From positions 1-40,879 of the forward strand of contig ONWU01000016.1 in assembly GCA_900321655.1 (NCBI GenBank): DNA of 40,879 bases, read 5' to 3'. The stretch comes from an uncultured Bacteroidales bacterium (GTDB lineage Bacteria; Bacteroidota; Bacteroidia; Bacteroidales; UBA932). Shown here piece by piece: positions 19,290 through 25,830 of this stretch. Each line of letters begins with the position of its first letter. Position 1 is the stretch's first letter. The notes below the pieces were generated by a model, which saw only the letters and a program-made list of their open reading frames with translations, was not told the origin of the DNA and ran no database searches. The translations under genes were made by a program, and so were the position numbers.

Positions 19290-21635
19290 ATGAAAAAGAC
19301 ATTCGCAGTAATACTTTCCGGCCTGCTGCTGGCGGCCTGCGGCGGAAACGCCCCGAAAGTACAGTTCAGTGAGATCCAGAAAATCAAGAGTCCCGGAGAC
19401 GTTCTGGAACTCACCGTGGGCATAAGCCCGGAAGGCACCCCGCTGTATACCCTCAGCAAGGGAGAGCAGGTGGTGGTGAAACCCTCCCGCCTGGGCTTTG
19501 AACTCCTGGACCAGGAAGACCTGCTTACCGGATTCACCGTAACGGGTGTGGAACTGGGAAGTGAAGATGAAACCTGGGAACCGGTATGGGGAGAGGAAGC
19601 CTCTATCCGCAACCATTATAACGAGATCCTGGTTACCTTCGAGAAGAATCCGGAGGCCGCCCGCGCCGCCCAGATGGGTGTGAGCCCCACGGATCCCGAA
19701 TATACGGCCGATCTGGGCAATCCCTACGGAAAGGGTGCCGTGATGAAGATCCGCTTCCGCCTGTATGACGACGGGCTGGGCTTCCGCTACGAGTTCCCCC
19801 TGGAAAACAAGCTCACCTATTTCAAGATCAAGGAAGAAAAGACAGAGTTTGCCATGACGGGAGACCACACCGCCTGGTGGATTCCCGGAGACTATTCCAC
19901 CCAGGAATTCAATCCCACGGAATCCAAACTCTCCGAGATCCGTAACCTGTCGGACATTCCCCGTCCCCGCGGAGGCGCCCCTCAGCAGGGCTTCTCTCCC
20001 ACCGGTGTGCAGACGGCCCTTCAGATGAAAACGGCCGAGGGCCTGTACATCAACATCCACGAGGCTGCTGTTCTGGATTACCCTACCACCAATCTGGATC
20101 TGGACGATAAGAGCTTCGTGTTCACCACCCATCTTACCCCGGATGCCGAAGGCGTGAAGGGGCGTATGCAGGCCCCTTGCAAAACGCCTTGGCGCAGCAT
20201 CATGGTTTGCTCCAGCGCCACCGAGGTGCTGGCTTCCCGCCTGGTCCTGAACCTGAACGACCCTTGCGTCCTGGAGGATGTTTCCTGGATCCACCCTGTG
20301 AAGTATATGGGCGTATGGTGGGAAATGATTACCGGAAAGAGCGAATGGAGCTATACCAACGAGTATCCTTCCGTGCAGCTGGGCGTAACGGACTATGCGC
20401 ATTCCAAGCCGCACGGCCGCCACGGTGCCAACAATGAAAATGTTCGCCGGTATATAGACTTTGCCGCCGAGAATGGTTTTGACGGCATCCTCATCGAGGG
20501 TTGGAACGAAGGTTGGGAAGACTGGTACGGTCACCAGAAAGACTTCGTGTTCGATTTCATCACCCCTTATCCGGACTTCGACCTCCCGGCCCTGAACAAG
20601 TATGCCCACGAGAAGGGCATCCGTCTTATCATGCACCACGAAACCTCTTCCTCCACCCTCAATTACGAGCGCTGGATGGAAAAGGCGTACAACCTGATGA
20701 ACCAGTATGGCTACAATGCCGTCAAGAGCGGGTATGTAGGAAAGATCATCCCGTACGGAGACTATCACTACAGCCAGCCCACCATCAACCATTACCACTA
20801 TGCCGTCACGGAAGCGGCCAAGCACCACATTATGGTGAATGCCCACGAGGCAGTGCGCCCCACCGGCCTGTGCCGTACCTGGCCCAATATGATCGGCAAC
20901 GAGAGCTCGATGGGTACGGAGTTCCGCGGCACCATCCAGCCCGGTCACACCACCATCTTCCCGTTCACCCGTCTGCAGGGCGGTCCTATGGACTTTACCC
21001 CCGGTATCTTTGAGACCGATATGTCCAAGAACAACCCCAATGACAAGCAGCATATGCACCATACCCTCTGCAACCAGCTGGGCCTGTATGTCACCTTCTA
21101 CAGCCCGCTGCAGATGGCGGCAGACCTCCCGGAGAACTACGCCCGCTTTATGGACGCCTTCCAGTTCATCAAGGATGTGGCCGTAGACTGGGACAAGAGT
21201 ATTTATCTGGAGGCCGAACCGGGCGCCTATATCGTGACGGCCCGTCATCCGAAGCTCTCCACGCTGAATGCATCGGCTCGCAGCACCGCCACGCTGCCGG
21301 ATGCCAAAAAGGATATGGTCACCAATGCCGCCAAGTTTGTCTATGCCCTGCCGGAGAACGCTACTGCAAGGGATCTGGCTGCCGCGAAGCCTCACGATGT
21401 GTGGTATGTGGGCGGCGTTACGGACGAGAACGCCCGCGAGGTAAGCGTGAAGCTGGACTTCCTGAAGCCCGGTGTGGTGTATGAGTCCACCCTCTATGCC
21501 GACGGCCCCACCGCAGACTACGAGACCAATCCCCAGTCTTACACCATCACCCGCGGAGAGGTCACATCGGCCGATGTCGTCAAGGTGAGGATGGCCCGCG
21601 CCGGAGGATTTGCCCTGAGTCTGAGAGAAAAATAA
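19290..21635 (+). CDS. GH97 alpha-glucosidase-like lipoprotein (SusB type)
   Basis: 781 residues. Lipobox LLAAC with lipid anchor at Cys17. GH97 layout: N-terminal beta-sandwich (about 25-290), catalytic barrel (about 300-640), C-terminal beta domain. Four glutamates match the inverting SusB branch: Glu403 (LIEGWNEGW), Glu451 (MHHETSS), Glu520 (NAHEAVRP) and Glu538 (GNESSMGTEF). The retaining alpha-galactosidase branch would have an Asp nucleophile instead. It should release glucose from maltooligosaccharides in the periplasm or at the membrane. Together with the GH13 lipoprotein it forms a starch pair, but no SusC/SusD genes accompany it. A nucleoside kinase gene starts 3 bases after its stop. 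Confidence 0.95.
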   Translation: MKKTFAVILSGLLLAACGGNAPKVQFSEIQKIKSPGDVLELTVGISPEGTPLYTLSKGEQVVVKPSRLGFELLDQEDLLTGFTVTGVELGSEDETWEPVWGEEASIRNHYNEILVTFEKNPEAARAAQMGVSPTDPEYTADLGNPYGKGAVMKIRFRLYDDGLGFRYEFPLENKLTYFKIKEEKTEFAMTGDHTAWWIPGDYSTQEFNPTESKLSEIRNLSDIPRPRGGAPQQGFSPTGVQTALQMKTAEGLYINIHEAAVLDYPTTNLDLDDKSFVFTTHLTPDAEGVKGRMQAPCKTPWRSIMVCSSATEVLASRLVLNLNDPCVLEDVSWIHPVKYMGVWWEMITGKSEWSYTNEYPSVQLGVTDYAHSKPHGRHGANNENVRRYIDFAAENGFDGILIEGWNEGWEDWYGHQKDFVFDFITPYPDFDLPALNKYAHEKGIRLIMHHETSSSTLNYERWMEKAYNLMNQYGYNAVKSGYVGKIIPYGDYHYSQPTINHYHYAVTEAAKHHIMVNAHEAVRPTGLCRTWPNMIGNESSMGTEFRGTIQPGHTTIFPFTRLQGGPMDFTPGIFETDMSKNNPNDKQHMHHTLCNQLGLYVTFYSPLQMAADLPENYARFMDAFQFIKDVAVDWDKSIYLEAEPGAYIVTARHPKLSTLNASARSTATLPDAKKDMVTNAAKFVYALPENATARDLAAAKPHDVWYVGGVTDENAREVSVKLDFLKPGVVYESTLYADGPTADYETNPQSYTITRGEVTSADVVKVRMARAGGFALSLREK

Positions 21636-21638
21636 ACT

Positions 21639-23312
21639 ATGCCTGATATCCAAGTTTACATTGAAAATGAGGGTCGGGAAAAAACCGTCCCTGCCGGATC
21701 CACGCTTTTGAGTTTTGCCCCGAAGGAGGTGGAAGACCCGAAGACCGGGAAAAAATATCCCACGCTGGCGGCCCTGGTGGACCACAAGCTGAAGGCGCTG
21801 GATTTCCCGGTGTTTTATCCGCACCAGATAGAGTTCATCGGATTTAACCATCCCGAGGGACGCAGGACCTATGGCCGTTCACTCAGTTTCCTCGCGCAGG
21901 TGGCCGCCCGTCACCTGTTCCCGGAGAAGATCTTCAAGATCAACCACTCCCTGCCCAGCGGAATGTACTGTAAGTTCCGGGCAGAGCATATTCCGGACGA
22001 AGAGATCCTTCGCCTGAGGGAAGAGATGCGGCGCCTGGTGGCCCTGGACCTCCCGTTCGGCCATCAGAAAATGCTGGCCGAAGATGCCATCAAACTGTTT
22101 GAGAAGCAGCGGCAGCCCCTGAAAGCCGGGGTGGTTCGGTCCCTGGGCCGCTATTTCTGGACGGTCTACACCCTGGACGATGTAACGGACAATTTCTACG
22201 GCCCGCTGGTTCCTTCCACCGGCTTCCTGAAGGTTTTCGACCTGATGCCCTTCCACCACGGTTTCTGCCTGCAGCCTCCGATGGAAGAGGATATTACCCG
22301 GGTGATCCCGCGCACCAAACAAAAGAAACTCACCATTACCCTCAAGGAATACGGCCATTGGTGCAAAACCACCGGCATCGTGAGCGTAAGCGCTCTGAAC
22401 CAGCGTTTGCTGGATGGAAAGGCCGTGGAGCTGATCAACCTCTGTGAAGCCCGTCAGGAAAGGGGCTACGCAGAGCTGGCCGATAAGATTTATGCCGAGA
22501 GGGAAAGGGTGAAGATTGTCTTTCTGGCTGGTCCCTCCTCCAGCGGAAAAACCTCTTCCTCCCTGCGGGTGGCCCAGCAACTGAAAGTGCTGGGGCTGAA
22601 TCCCAAGGTGATAGAGCTGGACAACTACTTTGTGGAAAGGGATAAAACGCCCAGGGACGATGAAGGAAATTTCGATTTCGAGGCCCTGGAAGCAATGGAC
22701 CTGGACCTTTTGGGAAGGCACCTGAATGCCCTTCTGGAAGGGAAGGAGGTGGAACTGCCCCGCTACGATTTCAAGCAGGGAAGGCCCTTCTTCGAAGGAA
22801 AGATGATGCATCTGGAAGAGAATGACATCCTGGTGATGGAAGGTATCCACGCCCTGGATCCCGCCATGGTCCCTTCGGTGGATCCTAGCCGCATCTACCG
22901 TATTTATGCATCGGCCCTTACCTCTCTGAAGCTGGACGAAAACTGCTGCATCTCCACCACGGACAACCGCGTCCTTCGCAGGATGATCCGGGACAACCGC
23001 GTGAGGGGCATTTCGCCGGAAGAGACCATCCTTCGCTGGCCGTCCGTGAGAAGAGGGGAGTCCAAGCACATCTTCCCTTTCCAGGAAAATGCAGACTCTC
23101 AGTTCAATACGGCCCTTCTGTACGAACTTCCCCTTCTGCGCTACTACGGAGAGCCTCTGCTCCGCCGCATCACGCCGGCCTCCCCGGCCTATGCCGAAGC
23201 CGTGAGACTCCTTAAGTTCCTGGAGTACATCACCCCCCTGCATCCTTCGGAGATTGAGGCCATTCCGCCCACATCTATCCTGAGGGAGTTTATCGGCGGG
23301 CAAACCTTATAA
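21639..23312 (+). CDS. Nucleoside kinase with TGS/ThrRS-like N-terminus and uridine kinase domain
   Basis: 557 residues. The first about 70 residues look like a TGS domain. About 70-260 resemble the second additional domain of threonyl-tRNA synthetase (the HxxxH-like segment FGHQKML is at 140-146). The C-terminal half is a uridine kinase/phosphoribulokinase-type P-loop kinase with Walker A GPSSSGKT (298-305) and the nucleoside-site motif ELDNYFVER. This fusion is widespread in bacteria and annotated as uridine kinase or nucleoside kinase. It starts 3 bases after GH97, so it shares that transcript. The stop codon (TAA 23310-23312) lies inside the hairpin at 23302-23334. Confidence 0.9.
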   Translation: MPDIQVYIENEGREKTVPAGSTLLSFAPKEVEDPKTGKKYPTLAALVDHKLKALDFPVFYPHQIEFIGFNHPEGRRTYGRSLSFLAQVAARHLFPEKIFKINHSLPSGMYCKFRAEHIPDEEILRLREEMRRLVALDLPFGHQKMLAEDAIKLFEKQRQPLKAGVVRSLGRYFWTVYTLDDVTDNFYGPLVPSTGFLKVFDLMPFHHGFCLQPPMEEDITRVIPRTKQKKLTITLKEYGHWCKTTGIVSVSALNQRLLDGKAVELINLCEARQERGYAELADKIYAERERVKIVFLAGPSSSGKTSSSLRVAQQLKVLGLNPKVIELDNYFVERDKTPRDDEGNFDFEALEAMDLDLLGRHLNALLEGKEVELPRYDFKQGRPFFEGKMMHLEENDILVMEGIHALDPAMVPSVDPSRIYRIYASALTSLKLDENCCISTTDNRVLRRMIRDNRVRGISPEETILRWPSVRRGESKHIFPFQENADSQFNTALLYELPLLRYYGEPLLRRITPASPAYAEAVRLLKFLEYITPLHPSEIEAIPPTSILREFIGGQTL

Positions 23313-23334
23313 AAATTTGTTTTTTATAAGGTTT
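23302..23334 (+). terminator. AT-rich hairpin at the end of the nucleoside kinase gene
   Basis: AAACCTTATAAAAA (23302-23315) pairs perfectly over 14 bp with TTTTTATAAGGTTT (23321-23334) around loop TTTGT. It contains the upstream gene's stop codon, and its loop holds the TTTG of the next promoter. It is followed by CCCC rather than a T run, so termination efficiency is uncertain; regulation of promoter access is an alternative. Confidence 0.7.
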
Positions 23335-23347
23335 TCCCCTAATTTTG
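23316..23347 (+). promoter_or_regulatory. Promoter of the phosphoribosyltransferase-permease pair
   Basis: TTTG (23316-23319), exactly 20 bases, then TAATTTTG (23340-23347) give a full match to the Bacteroidota -33/-7 consensus. Transcription should start near 23351-23355, within the 5' arm of the terminator-like hairpin that follows. Confidence 0.8.
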
Positions 23348-23348
23348 T

Positions 23349-23378
23349 ATCCCGGTTAGACTCTAATCGGGATTTTTT
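23349..23378 (+). terminator. Terminator-like hairpin in the leader, directly before the start codon
   Basis: An 11-bp stem with one G-T pair joins 23349-23359 (ATCCCGGTTAG) and 23363-23373 (CTAATCGGGAT) around loop ACT, followed by T residues to 23378; the ATG is at 23379. Placed after the promoter rather than before it, it would act on the gene's own 5' leader. It may also simply end read-through from upstream. Confidence 0.75.
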
Positions 23379-24464
23379 ATGTCTGCTTGTTTGCAAGAGG
23401 CAAGCCTTCATTCTGTTGGCCTGTTGCAAGATACAAATGTGTATGAACTGCAGTCCAGGCAGTTTGTCAACCGTTATTTCATTCTCAGTAACGAGGGAAC
23501 CCGTCGCCTGATGGCGTTTCCGGAAGTGGTGGGCTTTGACACCTACCAGTGTATGCTTCCCGCCACGGTGGCTGCCATGAAGCATTTGTTCCCTTCCGGA
23601 GGAAAGGAAGTGGATATCCTTACCATCCTTCGCGGAGGACTGAACTATCCCGTGGAGGAGGCCTGTTTCCGCAGCGGAATCCGCGTAAGCGACATCCATT
23701 TCGTTTCCTGCGAACGCATCATCGAAGACCATATCATTACCGGCCTGGAGATCAAGTACGAGAAGCTGCGCATTACCCGGGACCGCACCCTTGTCATCGG
23801 AGACATTATTGCCACCGGAGACACGCTGCGTCTGTGCCTGGACCAGGTGGTAGACCGCTTCCGCCGCCGCGGAGGCAGCATCCGGAAGATTTTTTTCTTC
23901 ACCATCGGCGGCACCCGCGCCATCGAGCTGATGGAAAAGAAGACGGAGGAAATCCGCCGCGTCTTCCCGGAGTTCGAGGGTTTCGAATGCTTCTTCTATG
24001 AAGGTATTTTCACGGTTTATGAGAATAAGGGTGTAACGGGCATCAATGTCCCGGACATAGACTTTGGCTGGAAGGGAGGCGTCGTGGCCCCGGAGTTCCG
24101 ACGCTATGTCCTGAGTCATCCCTATTCCATCCTGGAGAAATGCATCATCTATGATGGCGGCGCCCGTCGCTATGAGATCCCGGTCCATTTCCGAGAGGCC
24201 CTGGAGTATTGGGAAGGCCTCTGGAGCCGGGCCGATGGAATAGACCCGAGGAAGCTGGTGGGGGAGAAGCTGGGCTTCGAGGAACCCCTCTCTTTCCCGC
24301 AGTGGCTGGCCGTGAACCGCTTCGAGGATTTGAAGGACGATACCCTCTCTGCCCTTTGGGCCGATGAGACGGCACTTCTGAACAATGCTTCCGCCCTGTC
24401 TCTGGAGAGCATCGCCATGCAGCGCATCCAAGCTATTAAAACAAACTTACAGCAATATGAATAA
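23379..24464 (+). CDS. Type I phosphoribosyltransferase-like protein
   Basis: 361 residues. A PRPP-binding motif LVIGDIIATGDTL (138-150) and an upstream TILRGGLNY (82-90, pyrophosphate loop) place residues about 60-230 in the type I phosphoribosyltransferase fold. A C-terminal extension of about 130 residues (after WKGGVVAPEF) has no motif I recognise. The overlapping downstream gene is a cytosine-type permease, so nucleobase salvage is the obvious role: import a base, then add ribose-5-phosphate. The base is not predictable from the sequence. The ATG at 23379 abuts the T tract of the leader hairpin, and later in-frame GTG/TTG starts are possible. Its stop lies 8 bases inside the permease gene. 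Confidence 0.8.
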   Translation: MSACLQEASLHSVGLLQDTNVYELQSRQFVNRYFILSNEGTRRLMAFPEVVGFDTYQCMLPATVAAMKHLFPSGGKEVDILTILRGGLNYPVEEACFRSGIRVSDIHFVSCERIIEDHIITGLEIKYEKLRITRDRTLVIGDIIATGDTLRLCLDQVVDRFRRRGGSIRKIFFFTIGGTRAIELMEKKTEEIRRVFPEFEGFECFFYEGIFTVYENKGVTGINVPDIDFGWKGGVVAPEFRRYVLSHPYSILEKCIIYDGGARRYEIPVHFREALEYWEGLWSRADGIDPRKLVGEKLGFEEPLSFPQWLAVNRFEDLKDDTLSALWADETALLNNASALSLESIAMQRIQAIKTNLQQYE

Positions 24465-25704
24465 CAACAAGATCTTTGACGCGGATTACACCACTTCGGC
24501 GGTGGACAAAGCGGGCCGCAAAAGCAATCTGAGCATGTTTATGGTGATGCTCGGCTTCACCTTCTTCAGTGCCAGTATGTGGGTGGGACAGCAACTGGCC
24601 AGCGGACTGGACTGGAGTGGATTTCTCTGGGCTATGCTGCTGGGCGGCCTCATCCTGGCGGCTTATACCGGAGCCCTGGGCTGGATTGGTGCCGAAAGCG
24701 GCCTTACCCTGGATATGCTGGCCCGCCGCAGTTTTGGTACCAAAGGAAGCTGGCTTCCCAGCGCGATGATCAGTTTCACGCAGACGGGTTGGTTCGGCGT
24801 CGGCCTGGCTATGTTTGCCATCCCCGTCGCCAAGGAATTTATGGGCTTGGAAGTGGCTCCGGACAATATGCCCCTGGAGAGCTACCTGCTGGTAGCCATT
24901 GCCGGTGTCCTGATGACTTCCACGGCCTACTATGGTATTAAGAGCCTCACCATTGTGAGTTACATCGCTGTTCCCGCCGTGGCCATCCTGGGTACGATTG
25001 CTATGATCCTGGCCATCCGCAACGGAGATACCGGCCTGGTGGAACAGTTTGCCAAGGGCACCAAGGATATGGGTATCATTGCCGGTGCCGGTTTGGTTGT
25101 GGGCAGCTTCGTTTCCGGCGGTACCGCTACGCCCAACTTCACCCGTTTTGCCAAAAACGGCAAGGTAGGCCTCATCATCACGGTGGTGGCTTTCTTCCTG
25201 GGCAACAGCCTTATGTTCCTGTTCGGCGCCGTTTCCAGCATCTATGCCGGTGGTAACGATATCTTCGAGGTGATGCTCAACCTGAACCTCTTCTACCTGG
25301 CTGTCCTGGTCCTGGGCCTGAACATCTGGACCACCAATGACAATGCCCTTTACACGGCCGGTCTGGGTCTTTCCAACATCTTCGGCTTCCCCAAGAAGAT
25401 GATGGTTTTCGCTTCCGGTATCATTGGTACCGTGTCTGCCATCTGGCTGTACTGGAATTTCTGCAACTGGCTCAATATCCTTAACGCCACCCTGCCTCCC
25501 GTGGGTATTATCCTCATACTGCACTATTTCCTGCACCGGGGCAAGAAAGTGGAAGAGAAGGTAGTGGACTGGAGCGCCATCATTGGCGTTGTGGCCGGTG
25601 CCGTGGTGGCCAATCTCGTGAACTGGGGCTTCGCTTCCATCAACGGTATGGTGGTAGCCGCCATCTGCTGGGGCGTTGGCCAGTTCATTCAGAAGAAAAG
25701 ATAA
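24457..25704 (+). CDS. Cytosine/purine permease family transporter (NCS1, CodB-like)
   Basis: 415 residues with about 12 hydrophobic segments. Early motifs fit the NCS1 nucleobase:cation symporter family: the N-terminal TTSAVDKAGRKS, then SASMWVGQQLASGLDW, GALGWIGAESGL, and ARRSFGTKGSWLPS (the conserved R-x-x-F-G-x-x-G segment). Late motifs are GGTATPNFTRFAK and NIWTTNDNALYTAGLG. It should import cytosine or a related base with a cation. The start at 24457 is the ATG overlapping the end of the phosphoribosyltransferase gene, so the two are translationally linked. A terminator follows. Confidence 0.92.
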   Translation: MNNNKIFDADYTTSAVDKAGRKSNLSMFMVMLGFTFFSASMWVGQQLASGLDWSGFLWAMLLGGLILAAYTGALGWIGAESGLTLDMLARRSFGTKGSWLPSAMISFTQTGWFGVGLAMFAIPVAKEFMGLEVAPDNMPLESYLLVAIAGVLMTSTAYYGIKSLTIVSYIAVPAVAILGTIAMILAIRNGDTGLVEQFAKGTKDMGIIAGAGLVVGSFVSGGTATPNFTRFAKNGKVGLIITVVAFFLGNSLMFLFGAVSSIYAGGNDIFEVMLNLNLFYLAVLVLGLNIWTTNDNALYTAGLGLSNIFGFPKKMMVFASGIIGTVSAIWLYWNFCNWLNILNATLPPVGIILILHYFLHRGKKVEEKVVDWSAIIGVVAGAVVANLVNWGFASINGMVVAAICWGVGQFIQKKR

Positions 25705-25730
25705 CTTAACCTGTTAATATCTCTTTCAAG

Positions 25731-25765
25731 AAGGGTCCGGGCCTTTTGGTGCCGGGCTCTTTTTT
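25731..25765 (+). terminator. Rho-independent terminator after the permease
   Basis: AAGGGTCCGG (25731-25740) pairs with CCGGGCTCTT (25752-25761) with two G-T pairs, loop of 11 bases, then T residues to 25765. Confidence 0.8.
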
Positions 25766-25770
25766 GTCTC

Positions 25771-25802
25771 TCGTACACGAAAACGGCCCTTTTGGTGTAC
25801 GA
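25771..25802. promoter_or_regulatory. 8-bp palindrome over the uvrA -33 region
   Basis: TCGTACAC (25771-25778) is the perfect inverse of GTGTACGA (25795-25802), with AAAA/TTTT able to pair inside the 16-base loop. It covers the TTTG at 25791-25794, the place a repressor would bind. It could equally be part of a composite terminator with the hairpin upstream. No LexA-type box known to me is recognised. Confidence 0.5.
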
Positions 25803-25824
25803 ACCGGCTTTTTTCGTATCTTTG
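25791..25824 (+). promoter_or_regulatory. uvrA promoter
   Basis: TTTG (25791-25794), 22 bases, TATCTTTG (25817-25824). The -7 element is an exact match and the spacing is one base longer than usual. Only 6 bases separate it from the uvrA ATG, so the mRNA should be leaderless or nearly so. Confidence 0.7.
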
Positions 25825-25830
25825 TAGTCT

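Noticed and set aside
18909-21851. A 980-codon open frame on the minus strand opposite the GH13 and GH97 genes
   Set aside because: It is the antisense shadow of two clearly identified genes in GC-rich DNA; the translation has no family features and is rich in His, Arg and Gly, as shadows here usually are.
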